From contig NZ_BCWI01000021.1 in assembly GCF_001592125.1 (NCBI RefSeq), positions 1-64,000 on the forward strand: a stretch of 64,000 bases of DNA, given 5' to 3'. The stretch comes from Microbacterium hominis NBRC 15708 (GTDB taxonomy: Bacteria > Actinomycetota > Actinomycetes > Actinomycetales > Microbacteriaceae). Under the pieces are notes generated by a model that had not been told where the DNA came from, did no database searches, and saw only the letters and a list, made by a program, of their open reading frames with translations. This document shows, in pieces, positions 43,903 to 54,803 of this stretch (the stretch's first letter is position 1; each line of letters begins with the position of its first letter). Both the position numbers and the translations under genes were made by a program.

Positions 43903-45543
43903 TCAGCCGCGGCGGCCCTTGACGATCTGCTCCTGGTTCACGTCCTCCTCGTGCGCGGCGGCGACCTCTTCGTGACCGGGCTTGTTGATGGCCTGGCCCT
44001 TGCCGCCCTGGAACTCGAGGATGAAGGCGTCGGTGACCTTCTCGAGCTCGGCGACCGTCGCGTCGTCGAGCACGTTGGTGTCGCGGAGCGTGTCGAGGAT
44101 CGTCGTGTTGCGCTTGAGGTAGTCGAGCAGGTCGCGCTCGAAACGGAGCACGTCCTCGACCGCGATCGTGTCGAGCTTGCCGTTGGTGCCGGCCCAGATC
44201 GACACGACCTGCTCCTCGACGGGGTACGGGTCGTACTGCGGCTGCTTGAGCAGCTCGGTCAGACGCGCACCGCGCTCGAGCTGACGGCGCGATGCCGCGT
44301 CGAGGTCGGAGGCGAACATGGCGAACGCCTCGAGCGAGCGGTACTGGGCCAGCTCGAGCTTGAGCGTTCCCGAGACCTTCTTGATCGACTTGACCTGGGC
44401 GTCGCCGCCGACGCGCGAGACCGAGATGCCCACGTCGACCGCGGGACGCTGGTTGGCGTTGAACAGGTCGGACTGCAGGAAGATCTGGCCGTCGGTGATC
44501 GAGATCACGTTGGTCGGGATGTAGGCCGAGACGTCGTTGGCCTTCGTCTCGATGATCGGAAGACCCGTCATCGAGCCGGCGCCGAGCTCGTCGCTCAGCT
44601 TCGCGCAACGCTCCAGCAGACGCGAGTGCAGGTAGAACACGTCGCCGGGGTACGCCTCACGGCCCGGCGGGCGGCGCAGGAGGAGCGAGACGGCGCGGTA
44701 GGCCTCGGCCTGCTTCGACAGGTCGTCGAAGATGATCAGGACGTGCTTGCCGCCGTACATCCAGTGCTGGCCGATGGCCGAGCCCGTGTAGGGCGCGAGG
44801 TACTTGAAGCCGGCGGGGTCGGATGCCGGGGCCGCGACGATCGTCGTGTACTCCATGGCACCGGCGTCCTCGAGCGCACCCTTGACGGAGGCGATCGTGG
44901 AGCCCTTCTGACCGATGGCGACGTAGATGCAGCGGACCTGCTTGTTGACGTCGCCCGACTCCCAGTTGGCCTTCTGGTTGATGATCGTGTCGATCGCGAT
45001 GGCCGTCTTGCCGGTCTGACGGTCGCCGATGATGAGCTGACGCTGACCGCGGCCGACGGGGATCATCGCGTCGATGGCCTTGATGCCGGTCTGCATGGGC
45101 TCGTGCACGCTCTTGCGCTGCATGACGCCGGGCGCCTGCAGCTCGAGGGCGCGGCGCCCCTCGGTGGCGATCTCGCCGAGGCCGTCGATCGGGTTGCCGA
45201 GCGGGTCGACGACGCGGCCGAGGTAGCCGTCGCCGACGGCGACCGACAGGACCTCACCGGTACGGGTGACCTTCTGGCCGGCCTCGATGCCGGAGAACTC
45301 GCCGAGCACGACGACGCCGATCTCGTTCTCGTCGAGGTTCAGCGCGAGGCCCTCCACGCCGTTGTCGAAACGCACGAGCTCGTTCGCCATGACGCCGGGA
45401 AGACCCTCGACGTGCGCGATGCCGTCGGCGGCGTCGACGACCGTGCCCACCTCGGTGGCGGCGGCGCCGGCCGGCTCGTAGGCGGCGACGAAGTCTTTCA
45501 GCGCGTCACGGATGACGTCGGGGCTGATGGTCAGATCTGCCAT
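43903..45543 (-). CDS. atpA: F1Fo ATP synthase subunit alpha
   Basis: Non-catalytic nucleotide-binding subunit of F1. The 546-residue protein shows the P-loop [14 protein letters not shown] (about 172-185), the [20 protein letters not shown] segment, [20 protein letters not shown] and the [21 protein letters not shown]-terminal part. The N-terminal [20 protein letters not shown] is normal. The C-terminal end ([20 protein letters not shown] and following) is an extension of the type found in actinobacterial alpha subunits. ATG 45543; 15 bp after atpH. Confidence 0.98.
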   Translation of the reverse strand: MADLTISPDVIRDALKDFVAAYEPAGAAATEVGTVVDAADGIAHVEGLPGVMANELVRFDNGVEGLALNLDENEIGVVVLGEFSGIEAGQKVTRTGEVLSVAVGDGYLGRVVDPLGNPIDGLGEIATEGRRALELQAPGVMQRKSVHEPMQTGIKAIDAMIPVGRGQRQLIIGDRQTGKTAIAIDTIINQKANWESGDVNKQVRCIYVAIGQKGSTIASVKGALEDAGAMEYTTIVAAPASDPAGFKYLAPYTGSAIGQHWMYGGKHVLIIFDDLSKQAEAYRAVSLLLRRPPGREAYPGDVFYLHSRLLERCAKLSDELGAGSMTGLPIIETKANDVSAYIPTNVISITDGQIFLQSDLFNANQRPAVDVGISVSRVGGDAQVKSIKKVSGTLKLELAQYRSLEAFAMFASDLDAASRRQLERGARLTELLKQPQYDPYPVEEQVVSIWAGTNGKLDTIAVEDVLRFERDLLDYLKRNTTILDTLRDTNVLDDATVAELEKVTDAFILEFQGGKGQAINKPGHEEVAAAHEEDVNQEQIVKGRRG

Positions 45544-45558
45544 GGTGTTCCTTCTGTT

Positions 45559-46347
45559 CTAGCCAGCGAGGCGCTGGCGCAAGTCGTTGATTCGGGAGGA
45601 GACGGTCCCGTCGATGACGTCGTCACCGATCTCCACGCGCATTCCGCCCAGCACCTCCGGGTCGACGACGACGTTCACGGTGACGTCGGCGTCGTAGCGG
45701 GCGCTCAGCGCGGCCGCGAGGCGATCCTGCTGCGCGGCGTCGAGCGCGCCGGCCACCCGCACGGTGGCGACCTTCTTGCCGCGCTGGTCGGCGACGAGCT
45801 GGAGCGCGCGGTTCAGAAGGAAGCGCACACGGCGCTCCCGGGGCTGCTGCACCAGCTGCGAGGCGATGAGGGCCGTGGCCTCTCCCGCCCGACCGCCGAG
45901 CAGCTTCTCGATCAGCGCGCCCTTGGCCGACGCGTCGCCCCGCCTGCTGCCGAGCGCCAGCTCGAGCTCGGGGTTGGCCGCGACGAGGCGTGCGACCTGG
46001 AACAGCTCGCCCTCGACGTCCGTGCCGGGAGCCCCGATCGCGGCGGCGCGGATCGCGAGCTCCTCGATGCCGGAGATGAGGTCGTGCGTCGACGACCAGC
46101 GCTGCGAGACCGCGGAGGTCAGCAGGCGGACGGCGACGGGACCGTACCCGGCGAACACGGCGCGGGCGACCTGGGCGCGCGCCTCGGCAGGCGCGCCCCA
46201 TGCGGAGAGCGCGCCGCTCAGCTGCGCCGAGTCGGCGATCTCGCGCGCGGCCGCGAACAGCTCGCGAGCGACCGTGAGGTCGCCCACGCCGGCTGCCGTC
46301 AGCTCCGCCGTGGTCGTCGCCAGTGCCTGAGTGGTCGCGCTGCCCAT
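45559..46347 (-). CDS. atpH: F1Fo ATP synthase subunit delta
   Basis: Peripheral stalk subunit linking F1 to the b subunits. The 262-residue protein is longer than the E. coli subunit (177 aa), as is usual in actinobacteria, but is a free-standing delta and not the b-delta fusion found in mycobacteria. The C-terminal part LNRALQLVADQRGKKVATVR ... DPEVLGGMRVEIGDDVIDGT is the conserved OSCP/delta signature. Its ATG overlaps the stop of atpF by one base. Confidence 0.96.
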   Translation of the reverse strand: MGSATTQALATTTAELTAAGVGDLTVARELFAAAREIADSAQLSGALSAWGAPAEARAQVARAVFAGYGPVAVRLLTSAVSQRWSSTHDLISGIEELAIRAAAIGAPGTDVEGELFQVARLVAANPELELALGSRRGDASAKGALIEKLLGGRAGEATALIASQLVQQPRERRVRFLLNRALQLVADQRGKKVATVRVAGALDAAQQDRLAAALSARYDADVTVNVVVDPEVLGGMRVEIGDDVIDGTVSSRINDLRQRLAG

Positions 46348-46883
46348 TACTTCGCCTTCTCGAGGTCGGCGAGGAAGCGGTCCACGACGCCCTTCGCCTT
46401 GGCGTCGTCCGAGAGCGACTCGCCGATGACGCCGCCGGCCAGGTCGAGCGCCAGGGTGCCGACCTCGCTGCGCAGCGACACGAGCGCCGTCTGGCGCTCC
46501 GCCTCGATCTGCGTGTGCGCGGCGGCGGTCAGGCGCGAGGCCTCGGCGGATGCCGTGTCCTTCGCCTCGGCGACGATCTTCTTGCCGTCCTCACGGGCGG
46601 CGTCGCGGATCTCACCGGCCTCCTTGCGAGCCTCGGCGAGCTGCGCCGTGTACTCCTCGAGCGCGGCTTCGGCCTTGCGCTGCGCCTCGTCGGCCTTCGC
46701 GATGTTGCCTTCGATGGCGGCGGCACGGTTGTCGAGCAGCACCTTCATCTTGGGAAGGGCGACCTTCCACACCACGACGAGGATGACGATGAAGCAGACA
46801 CCCGACCAGATGATGTCGTACCAGGCGGGGATGAGCGGGTTGTGGCCCGCTTCCTCCGCGGCGTACGCGACAAGATTGCGCAT
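46347..46883 (-). CDS. atpF: F1Fo ATP synthase subunit b
   Basis: The 178-residue protein has one N-terminal membrane helix (about 20-45; WYDIIWSGVCFIVILVVVWK) and a long, charged helical coiled coil (AAAIEGNIAKADEAQRKAEA, then EDGKKIVAEAKDTASAEASR), the stator stalk. Length and pattern are standard. It lies between atpE and atpH with one-base overlap to the latter. Confidence 0.96.
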   Translation of the reverse strand: MRNLVAYAAEEAGHNPLIPAWYDIIWSGVCFIVILVVVWKVALPKMKVLLDNRAAAIEGNIAKADEAQRKAEAALEEYTAQLAEARKEAGEIRDAAREDGKKIVAEAKDTASAEASRLTAAAHTQIEAERQTALVSLRSEVGTLALDLAGGVIGESLSDDAKAKGVVDRFLADLEKAK

Positions 46884-46909
46884 CCTGTCTCCTTAACTGG
46901 TGCGGGCGA

Positions 46910-48062
<1,153 letters not shown>

Positions 48063-48107
48063 TGCGCACGCGTTTCGCGGAGCGCGAACGGGCGCAGAGA
48101 CAGCCTA

Positions 48108-48644
48108 TCAGCCCCGGGAGGGGTTATCGTCCGCGGGCTGCGGACCGTCCTCGGCATCCCCCCTTTCCGGGGGCGCCGGGCGTCGCGCTTCGTCGATGAC
48201 GTCGGCGAGCGTGGGCAGCGAGGCGTCGCTGACGACGGGCACGCGCATGCGCACCATCACGATCGCGTCGATCGCGAGCGAGACCACCACGCTGATGACG
48301 AGCGCGATGAAGAACACGCCGGCATTCAGCCACGGCTGACCCCGCAGCAGGAACAGCACGACGAGGAAGACGACGAACTTCAGCAGCCATCCGCCCATCA
48401 CGGCGCCGAAGAAGATCGGCACGTACAGCGGATCGCCGAACCACCGGTTGGACACGAGGATCGTGACCGCCGTGAACCCGAGGAAGACCGCCGCGAGGAC
48501 GATCGCGACCAGCGCGCTCCACAGACCGGAGGTCCCGGCCACGGCGAAGCCGATCAGCGCGCCGACGACGGCCAGGATGCCGGTGGCGAGGGCTGACCAC
48601 AGGAGGGTCGTGCGCAGGACGGTGGTGCTGGACAGGGAGCTCAT
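48108..48644 (-). CDS. AtpI-like membrane protein upstream of the ATP synthase genes
   Basis: A 178-residue protein with four membrane helices (about 12-34, 40-62, 80-101 and 108-130) and a polar, acidic C-terminal tail. Its position between wecA and atpB is that of Rv1303 in M. tuberculosis, and of atpI in general; AtpI proteins help assemble the c ring. Sequence resemblance is only general, so the role is inferred from place. The ATG overlaps the wecA stop codon (ATGA). Confidence 0.8.
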   Translation of the reverse strand: MSSLSSTTVLRTTLLWSALATGILAVVGALIGFAVAGTSGLWSALVAIVLAAVFLGFTAVTILVSNRWFGDPLYVPIFFGAVMGGWLLKFVVFLVVLFLLRGQPWLNAGVFFIALVISVVVSLAIDAIVMVRMRVPVVSDASLPTLADVIDEARRPAPPERGDAEDGPQPADDNPSRG

Positions 48645-49828
48645 GAGGTCCTCGGGGTCGGATCGGACGGGGGCGCCGCGGCGCCGTCGGCAGCGGTGGG
48701 GGCGGAACGCCGGGACGGCATGAAGGTGACGACGAGGCAGGCCGCGATGCCGACGAGGACGAACACCCCGCCGATCGCGTAGTCCCCCGGCCAGTTCTGG
48801 GTCGTCCCGATGTACATGAGCAGCACGCCCACCGACACCACGGCCGTCCATGCGTAGAAGATGAGGACGGCGTCGCGGTCGCTGTGCCCCATGTCGAGCA
48901 TGCGGTGGTGCAGGTGCTTGCGATCGGGAGAGAAGGGCGACTTCCCGCGCGCCATGCGGCGCACGATCGCCATCCCGAAGTCCAGCAGCGGCAGCAGCAC
49001 GACGACGACGGGCAGCAGGATGGGGATGAACGCACCCAGCAGCTGCGAGCGGCCGAACACGTCGTTGTCGCCGAGCAGCGCCGGCGGCAGGTTGCCCGTG
49101 AACACGATCGCCGACGACGCCATGAGAAGACCGAGCAGGAGCGCCCCCGAGTCTCCCATGAACAGTTTCGACGGGTTCCAGTTCAGCGGCAGGAAGCCGA
49201 CGCACACACCGATGAGGGCGACGGCGATGAACGAGGCGAGGCTCGAGTAACTCGATGCGCCCGTGTCGCGCGCGACGAGGTAGGTGTACACGAAGAACAC
49301 CGCGTTGGCGATGAGAGCGACCCCGGCGACGAGACCGTCCAGTCCGTCGATGAAGTTGACCGCGTTCATGACGATGACGATCGCGATCACCGACATCGCG
49401 AAGCTCGCGAAGCTCGACACCACGAACTGCTGGCCGAACGGGATGAAGAAGATCTGGATGCCGCCGAAGCCCACCACGATGCCGGCGGCGAGGAACTGCG
49501 CACCCAGCTTGATCATCCAGTCCAGATCCCACAGGTCGTCGAGCACACCGACGACGACGATCAGGGCGGACGCGCCGAGCAGCGACCAGATGACCGCCGG
49601 ATCGGCCCAGAAGATCTGGAAGTAGCCGATCTGCGAGGAGATGCCGAAGGCCACCAGCACGCCGAGGAACATGGCCACACCGCCGACGCGCGGCTTGGGC
49701 GTGGTGTGGACGTCACGCTCACGGATCTCGGGGTACAGCTTGAGCCGCATCCCGATCCGCCAGACGACCCAGGTGAAGCCGAGGGTCGCCACGGCCGTCA
49801 CGGCGACGGTGAGCAGATAGAACCTCAT
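48641..49828 (-). CDS. wecA: Undecaprenyl-phosphate N-acetylglucosaminyl/hexose 1-phosphate transferase (WecA/MraY family)
   Basis: A 395-residue polyprenyl-phosphate glycosyl-1-phosphate transferase with about eleven membrane helices. The family's Asp-rich motifs are VGVLDDLWDLDWMIKL (about 95-110) and MNAVNFIDGLDGLVAG (about 155-170), plus KLFMGDSGALLLGLLMA and the His motif DRKHLHHRMLDMGHSD (about 311-326). It transfers a sugar phosphate, typically GlcNAc-1-P, from the UDP-sugar to the lipid carrier, starting a cell-wall polymer such as teichoic acid or a linker unit. Same position as Rv1302 (rfe) in M. tuberculosis. The ATG overlaps the sua5 stop (ATGA). Confidence 0.94.
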   Translation of the reverse strand: MRFYLLTVAVTAVATLGFTWVVWRIGMRLKLYPEIRERDVHTTPKPRVGGVAMFLGVLVAFGISSQIGYFQIFWADPAVIWSLLGASALIVVVGVLDDLWDLDWMIKLGAQFLAAGIVVGFGGIQIFFIPFGQQFVVSSFASFAMSVIAIVIVMNAVNFIDGLDGLVAGVALIANAVFFVYTYLVARDTGASSYSSLASFIAVALIGVCVGFLPLNWNPSKLFMGDSGALLLGLLMASSAIVFTGNLPPALLGDNDVFGRSQLLGAFIPILLPVVVVLLPLLDFGMAIVRRMARGKSPFSPDRKHLHHRMLDMGHSDRDAVLIFYAWTAVVSVGVLLMYIGTTQNWPGDYAIGGVFVLVGIAACLVVTFMPSRRSAPTAADGAAAPPSDPTPRTS

Positions 49829-50523
49829 GGCGCGGGCGCGTCGTCGCCGAGCGGCTCGGGGTCGGGCTCGAGCAGCTCGCCCAGCACCTCGCGGAGCCGG
49901 TCGCGCGGGACGGCGCCCTCGCGGAGCACCCGGACGGGACGCCCTCCCGGGACGGCGAGTCCCGTCGCGTCGACGATCGTCGACGCGACGCCGTGCGAGG
50001 ACGGTCCCCCGTCGAGGTAGACGGAGACGCTGTCGCGGAGCATCGTGTAGGCGCTGTGCACGTCGACGGCCGCGGCCTTGCCGGTGAGGTTGGCGCTGGA
50101 GACCGCCAGCGGGCCGCAGTCCTCGAGCAGCTCGAGCGCGATGCGGTCGGCGGGCATGCGCACCGCCACGGTGCCGCCCGTGTCGCCGAGGTCCCACGAC
50201 AGGGAGGGCTGCGACGGCAGCACGATCGTCAACCCGCCCGGCCAGAACTCCTCGACCAGTCGCTCCACGGGAGCCGGAACGTCCGAGACCAGGGCGCGCA
50301 TCGTCGACAGGCCCGCGACCAGGACCGGAGGGGGCGACTGGCGCCCACGCCCCTTCGCCGCCAGGAGCGCGGCGACGGCGCTGGCGCTGAACGCGTCGGC
50401 TGCGATGCCGTACACGGTGTCCGTCGGCATGACGATGAGCTCACCGCGCCCGATCGCCTGCCGTGCCTTGCGCAGACCCGGAAGCAGCTGCTCCGTGTCG
50501 CGGGCGTCGAAGAACTCAGACAT
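49825..50523 (-). CDS. sua5: L-threonylcarbamoyladenylate synthase (Sua5/YciO/YrdC family)
   Basis: The 232-residue protein makes threonylcarbamoyl-AMP from threonine, bicarbonate and ATP, the first step of t6A tRNA modification. Family motifs: GELIVMPTDTVYGIAADAF (about 28-46), KGRGRQSPPPVLV (about 57-69), EEFWPGGLTIVLP (about 91-103), GTVAVRMP and GPLAVSSANLTGK. It lacks the C-terminal Sua5 domain and is of the short TsaC size. Position next to prmC matches Rv1301. TAGACT about nine bases upstream of the ATG may be its -10. Confidence 0.94.
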   Translation of the reverse strand: MSEFFDARDTEQLLPGLRKARQAIGRGELIVMPTDTVYGIAADAFSASAVAALLAAKGRGRQSPPPVLVAGLSTMRALVSDVPAPVERLVEEFWPGGLTIVLPSQPSLSWDLGDTGGTVAVRMPADRIALELLEDCGPLAVSSANLTGKAAAVDVHSAYTMLRDSVSVYLDGGPSSHGVASTIVDATGLAVPGGRPVRVLREGAVPRDRLREVLGELLEPDPEPLGDDAPAP

Positions 50524-50549
50524 ATCGTGTCCAGTCTACGTTTGACCCG

Positions 50550-50635
50550 CGCGACGTTTCGACTCGCTGCGCTCGCTCAACGACCGGAAGGCACGCGACG
50601 TTTCGACTCGCTGCGCTCGCTCGACGACCGGAAGG
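50550..50635. repeat. Two tandem copies of a 42-bp intergenic repeat
   Basis: Copies at 50550-50591 and 50594-50635 differ at one position (CTCAACG against CTCGACG). Each contains GTTTCGACTCGCTGCGCTCG, in which CGAGCGCAGCGAG is self-complementary. The second copy ends at the base before the prmC stop codon. A sequence like this is, to my knowledge, widespread between genes in Microbacteriaceae; confirmation needs a genome-wide search. Confidence 0.85.
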
Positions 50636-51532
50636 TCAGGGGCGGAGGGCCGTCGTCGCCCGGTCGCGGAGGGTGAGGTCGGGATGCGTGGCGCACGCGC
50701 GCCAGCCGTCGGCCTCCAGCAGCGCGCGGATGGGGCCGCCCTGCCATTCCCCGTGCTCGATCACGAGGGTCCCGCCGGGGCGCAGCAGACGCCGGCCGAC
50801 CCGGGAGAGCACGCGGACGACGTCCAGGCCGTCCTCTCCCCCGTACAGCGCCGACGGCGGGTCCCAGTGGCGCACCTCCGGGTCGCGCGGCACGGCGGCG
50901 TCGGGGACGTAGGGCGGGTTGGAGACGAGCACGGCCACCGAGCCGTCGAGCTCCGGGAACGCGTCGGCGAGGTCGATGAACGCCAGGCGCGCCTGCGGCG
51001 CGTGCCGGGCGAAGTTCTCCTTCGCCCACACGAACGCGTCGAGCGCGTTCTCCGCCGCGTGCACCTGCGCGTGCGGCACCTCCGTGGCCATCGCCAACGC
51101 GATGGCGCCCGAGCCGGTGCCCAGGTCGACGGCGACGGGCTCGGCATCCGGCACGGCGCGCAGCGCGTCGATGGCGAGCTGGGCGACCATCTCGGTCTCG
51201 GGCCGCGGCACGAAGACTCCCGGACCCACCCGCAGCTCGAGATGGCGGAAAGGAGCCGTGCCCGTGAGGTGCTGGAGCGGCTCACGGGCGGCGCGGCGGG
51301 CGATCAGCGCCTCGAACGCCGTCGTGTCATCGGGGACGTCGTCGCCACGCAGAGCCGCGGCGAGCAGTTCTCCGCGCGTGCGGCCCCAGACGTGCGCCGC
51401 CAGCAGCTCCGCATCGACGTCGGGCGTCGGCACCCCCGCGGCGGCGAGCGTCTGCGTCGCCCGTCGGAGCAGGTCGGACAGGCCGGTGGCAGCGCGTCGT
51501 GCGGGCGCGCCGGAATCGTGCGGGGGGATCAT
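50636..51532 (-). CDS. prmC: Peptide chain release factor N5-glutamine methyltransferase
   Basis: SAM-dependent methylase of the Gln in the GGQ motif of release factors. The 298-residue protein has an N-terminal helical domain (about 20-90), [18 protein letters not shown] (about 111-128), the SAM-binding [15 protein letters not shown] (about 139-153) and the active-site VSNPPYVPD (about 207-215). GGGAGGG precedes the ATG at 51532. It normally follows prfA directly; here cysK, cysE and a membrane gene are inserted. Confidence 0.95.
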   Translation of the reverse strand: MIPPHDSGAPARRAATGLSDLLRRATQTLAAAGVPTPDVDAELLAAHVWGRTRGELLAAALRGDDVPDDTTAFEALIARRAAREPLQHLTGTAPFRHLELRVGPGVFVPRPETEMVAQLAIDALRAVPDAEPVAVDLGTGSGAIALAMATEVPHAQVHAAENALDAFVWAKENFARHAPQARLAFIDLADAFPELDGSVAVLVSNPPYVPDAAVPRDPEVRHWDPPSALYGGEDGLDVVRVLSRVGRRLLRPGGTLVIEHGEWQGGPIRALLEADGWRACATHPDLTLRDRATTALRP

Positions 51533-51633
51533 GAGCCCTCCCACCCTAGTCGCGCCCGCCGGCGGATGCCGCGCGGGAGGCCCGTGCACCCGTGAAGAAT
51601 CGTCACAATCGACTCCGGAGCAGATCGGGCGCT

Positions 51634-51639
51634 TAGGCT
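51634..51639 (+). promoter_or_regulatory. Candidate -10 box for the cysK-cysE operon
   Basis: TAGGCT 70 bases before the cysK ATG, giving a leader of about 60 bases. The 176-bp spacer to prmC contains no other recognised signal. Confidence 0.35.
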
Positions 51640-51708
51640 GGTGCGAGACGCCGACGGCGACGCGATCACGCACGACCGGGCGGCACCCGACCGCACGAAA
51701 GGCAGGCC

Positions 51709-52647
51709 ATGTCCGGCATCCACCCCGACATCACGAGCGCATTCGGCAACACTCCCCTGGTGCGTCTGAACCGCATCGCCGAGGGCCTGCCCGGAACGGT
51801 GCTCGCCAAGCTCGAGTTCTACAACCCGGCGTCCTCCGTCAAGGACCGCCTCGGCATCGCGATCGTCGACGCCGCCGAAGCGGCGGGCGCGCTGCAGCCG
51901 GGCGGCACGATCGTCGAGGGCACGAGCGGCAACACCGGCATCGCGCTGGCGATGGTCGGCGCCGCACGCGGCTACAAGGTCATCCTCACGATGCCCGCGT
52001 CGATGTCGGTCGAGCGTCGTCTGCTGCTGAAGGCCTACGGTGCCGAGCTCGTGCTCACCGAGCCCGCGCTCGGCATGAAGGGCGCCGTCGCGAAGGCGGA
52101 GGAGATCGCCGCCGCGACGCCCGGCGCCATCCTCGCCAAGCAGTTCGCCAACGAGGCCAACCCCGCCATCCACCGCAAGACGACGGCCGAGGAGATCCTC
52201 CGCGACACCGACGGCGAGATCGGCTACTTCGTGGCCGGCATCGGCACCGGCGGCACGATCACCGGCGTCGGCCAGGTGCTGAAGGAGCGGGTGCCGGAGG
52301 CGAAGGTCATCGCCGTCGAGCCGGCCGACTCCCCGCTGCTGACCAAGGGCACGCCCGGGCCGCACAAGATCCAGGGCATCGGACCGAACTTCATCCCGGA
52401 GATCCTCGATCAGGGCGTCATCGACGAGGTCGTCGACGTCGAGTTCGACGACGCGATCCGCGTCGCCCGCGAGGTCGCAACCACGGAGGGCATCCTCGTC
52501 GGCATCTCCTCCGGCGCCGCGATCTGGGCCGCGCTGCAGATCGCCGCCCGCCCCGAGGCCGAGGGCAAGAACATCGTCGTGATCATCCCGTCCTTCGGCG
52601 AGCGGTACCTCTCGACGGCGCTCTACGAGCACCTGCGCGAGGACTGA
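51709..52647 (+). CDS. cysK: Cysteine synthase (O-acetylserine sulfhydrylase)
   Basis: PLP enzyme making cysteine from O-acetylserine and sulfide. The 312-residue protein shows [19 protein letters not shown] (about 39-57) with the PLP lysine, [20 protein letters not shown] (about 67-86), [17 protein letters not shown] (about 174-190) and the C-terminal [20 protein letters not shown] lies before the ATG at 51709. It is followed by cysE after eight bases, so the two enzymes of the pathway, which form a complex in other bacteria, are co-transcribed. Confidence 0.97.
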   Translation: MSGIHPDITSAFGNTPLVRLNRIAEGLPGTVLAKLEFYNPASSVKDRLGIAIVDAAEAAGALQPGGTIVEGTSGNTGIALAMVGAARGYKVILTMPASMSVERRLLLKAYGAELVLTEPALGMKGAVAKAEEIAAATPGAILAKQFANEANPAIHRKTTAEEILRDTDGEIGYFVAGIGTGGTITGVGQVLKERVPEAKVIAVEPADSPLLTKGTPGPHKIQGIGPNFIPEILDQGVIDEVVDVEFDDAIRVAREVATTEGILVGISSGAAIWAALQIAARPEAEGKNIVVIIPSFGERYLSTALYEHLRED

Positions 52648-52655
52648 TCCCCGAC

Positions 52656-53261
52656 GTGACCCGCACCACCGGCCCCTCCGCCGCGCCGCGACTCGGGGCG
52701 TTCGCCCGCGTCCGCGAGGACATCGCGGCCGCGAAGCTGCGCGACCCCGCAGCCCGCGGCGCGGCGGAGATCGCCGTGCTCTATTCCGGCCTGCACGCGA
52801 TCTGGTCCTACCGCCTGGCGAACGCCCTGTGGCGGCGCGGCTGGCGCTTCCCGGCCCGGGCCCTGTCGCAGCTGACGCGCTGGCTGACCGGGGTGGAGAT
52901 CCATCCCGGCGCGACCATCGGGCGCCGCTTCTTCATCGACCACGGCATGGGCGTCGTGATCGGCGAGACCGCCGAGATCGGCGACGACGTCATGCTCTAC
53001 CACGGCGTCACCCTCGGCGGACGCACCCGCGACGCGGGCAAGCGCCACCCCACCCTGGGCGACGGCGTGGCGGTGGGCGCCGGCGCGAAGATCCTCGGCC
53101 CCGTGCGCATCGGCGCCGGATCCGTCATCGGGGCCAACGCGGTCGTCACGCGCGACGCACCGGAGGACTCGGTGCTGGTCGGCGTTCCCGCGAAGGCGCG
53201 CACGCGCCGCGCGGGCGAAGACACCCGCGCGCTGCTGACGACGCCGGAGTACTACATCTGA
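52656..53261 (+). CDS. cysE: Serine O-acetyltransferase
   Basis: Makes O-acetylserine from serine and acetyl-CoA. The 201-residue protein has the short form of the enzyme with a left-handed beta-helix of hexapeptide repeats: [20 protein letters not shown] (about 78-97), [40 protein letters not shown] and [20 protein letters not shown]. Catalytic His lies in FFIDHGMG. It ends PEYYI, an Ile at the C-terminus, which is the residue that inserts into the CysK active site in cysteine synthase complexes. GTG 52656. Confidence 0.95.
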   Translation: MTRTTGPSAAPRLGAFARVREDIAAAKLRDPAARGAAEIAVLYSGLHAIWSYRLANALWRRGWRFPARALSQLTRWLTGVEIHPGATIGRRFFIDHGMGVVIGETAEIGDDVMLYHGVTLGGRTRDAGKRHPTLGDGVAVGAGAKILGPVRIGAGSVIGANAVVTRDAPEDSVLVGVPAKARTRRAGEDTRALLTTPEYYI

Positions 53262-53268
53262 CGCATCG

Positions 53269-53673
53269 TCAGGACGCGCGGCGGCTCTCGACCTTCTTCT
53301 TGAGGAGCACCGCGGGCAGCAGGAACGCCGCGATCGCGGTGACGACCCACACGATCATCGGGGCGACCACCCAGGTCCACCAGGGCGATCCGATCGTGAG
53401 CCCCGCCCCCGGGATGATCGCCGTCACGAGCAGCGCGACGAAGGTCGACACGATGCCGATGCCGCCGAGGAAGGCCGGCGCGTTGCGCTGGGCGACGCGC
53501 GCGAGCCACGGGGCGAGGACGCTCTGCAGCACCGCGAAGATCACGATCGCCAGGATGAACCCGAACGGACTGCGCCAGTCGATCGTGAAGCCGGGCAGCA
53601 CGATGTCGGCGACGATGAGGCCGACCGCCGCCGACGCGAGGAAGACGAGGGCGCGCAGGAGGAACGTGATCAT
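53269..53673 (-). CDS. Phage holin superfamily 4-like (PF04020-type) membrane protein
   Basis: A 134-residue protein with four hydrophobic helices (about 5-25, 38-57, 68-92 and 100-124) and a basic C-terminus KKKVESRRAS. The pattern and the segment PFGFILAIVIFAVLQSVLAP fit the Phage_holin_4_2 family of small membrane proteins, which is common in bacterial chromosomes and does not by itself indicate a prophage. Function unknown. ATG 53673 has TACGCT six bases upstream. It is convergent with cysE, eight bases apart. Confidence 0.82.
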   Translation of the reverse strand: MITFLLRALVFLASAAVGLIVADIVLPGFTIDWRSPFGFILAIVIFAVLQSVLAPWLARVAQRNAPAFLGGIGIVSTFVALLVTAIIPGAGLTIGSPWWTWVVAPMIVWVVTAIAAFLLPAVLLKKKVESRRAS

Positions 53674-53679
53674 GACGCG

Positions 53680-53685
53680 AGCGTA
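53680..53685 (-). promoter_or_regulatory. Candidate -10 box, leaderless holin-family gene
   Basis: TACGCT (minus strand) ends six bases before the ATG at 53673. Confidence 0.4.
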
Positions 53686-53718
53686 GCGGCATCCGTCGGC
53701 GCGCGACGACCCACGCGG

Positions 53719-54795
53719 TCAGTCGCCGCCGAGCGCCGCCAGCCGCGCCTCTTCGTCGGCGGCGATGGCCGACTCGATGAGGGGCCCGAGGGCCCCGTCC
53801 ATGACCTGATCGAGGTTGTAGGCCTTGTAGCCGGTGCGGTGGTCGGCGATGCGGTTCTCGGGGAAGTTGTACGTGCGGATGCGCTCGGAACGGTCCATGC
53901 CGCGGATCTGCGAACGGCGGGCGTCGGATGCCGCGGCATCCCGCTCCTCCTGCTGCTTGGCGAGCAGCCGGGCACGCAGCACCCGCATGCCGGCCTCGCG
54001 GTTCTGCAGCTGGCTCTTCTCGTTCTGCATCGAGACGACGATGCCGGTCGGCAGGTGCGTGATGCGCACCGCGGAGTCGGTCGTGTTGACGGACTGTCCA
54101 CCCGGACCCGACGAGCGGAACACGTCGATCTTGAGGTCGTTCGCGTCGATCTGCACCTCTTCGGGCTCGTCGACCTCCGGGAAGACGAGGACACCCGTCG
54201 TCGACGTGTGGATCCTCCCCTGCGACTCGGTCGCGGGGACGCGCTGCACACGGTGCACGCCGCCCTCGTACTTGAGGTGGGCCCACACCCCCTGCGCGGG
54301 GTCGGTCGAGCTGCCCTTGATCGCGACCTGGACGTCCTTGTAGCCGCCCAGATCGGATTCGTTGCGTTCCAGCAGCTCGGTCTTCCACCCCATGGATGCC
54401 GCGTACTGCAGGTACATCCGCAGGAGATCGGCCGCGAACAGGGCCGACTCGGCGCCGCCCTCCCCCGCCTTGACCTCGAGGATCACGTCGCGCGCGTCAT
54501 CGGGGTCGCGCGGGATGAGCAGGCGCCGCAGCTTCTCCTGCGCGGCGGCGACCCGCTCCTCGAGGACCGGGACCTCGTCGGCGAAGGCGTCGTCCTCACG
54601 GGCGAGCTCACGCGCGGCGGCGAGGTCGTCGTCCGCCGCACGCCACGCGTCGTGCGCCGCGACGATCTTCGACAGCTCGGCGTAGCGACGGTTGACGCGC
54701 TTCGCGCGGGCGGCATCGGCGTGCACCGCGGGGTCGGAGAGCTCCTCCTGGACCGCGCGGTGCTCGTCGATCAGCGCCTGGACGGACTCGAACAC
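53719..54795 (-). CDS. prfA: Peptide chain release factor 1
   Basis: Recognises UAA and UAG and releases the finished peptide. The 358-residue protein has the GGQ catalytic loop [20 protein letters not shown] (about 226-245), the PAT anticodon-like tripeptide in the [14 protein letters not shown] segment (about 186-199), and the tail [23 protein letters not shown] 54795 follows rho by nine bases. In M. tuberculosis rpmE lies between rho and prfA; it is absent here. Confidence 0.97.
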   Translation of the reverse strand: MFESVQALIDEHRAVQEELSDPAVHADAARAKRVNRRYAELSKIVAAHDAWRAADDDLAAARELAREDDAFADEVPVLEERVAAAQEKLRRLLIPRDPDDARDVILEVKAGEGGAESALFAADLLRMYLQYAASMGWKTELLERNESDLGGYKDVQVAIKGSSTDPAQGVWAHLKYEGGVHRVQRVPATESQGRIHTSTTGVLVFPEVDEPEEVQIDANDLKIDVFRSSGPGGQSVNTTDSAVRITHLPTGIVVSMQNEKSQLQNREAGMRVLRARLLAKQQEERDAAASDARRSQIRGMDRSERIRTYNFPENRIADHRTGYKAYNLDQVMDGALGPLIESAIAADEEARLAALGGD

Positions 54796-54803
54796 GGTCC
54801 CGC

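Noticed and set aside
53269-53673. Prophage remnant because of the holin-family protein
   Set aside because: No integrase, terminase, lysin or att repeats; this family is widespread in chromosomes as plain membrane proteins.
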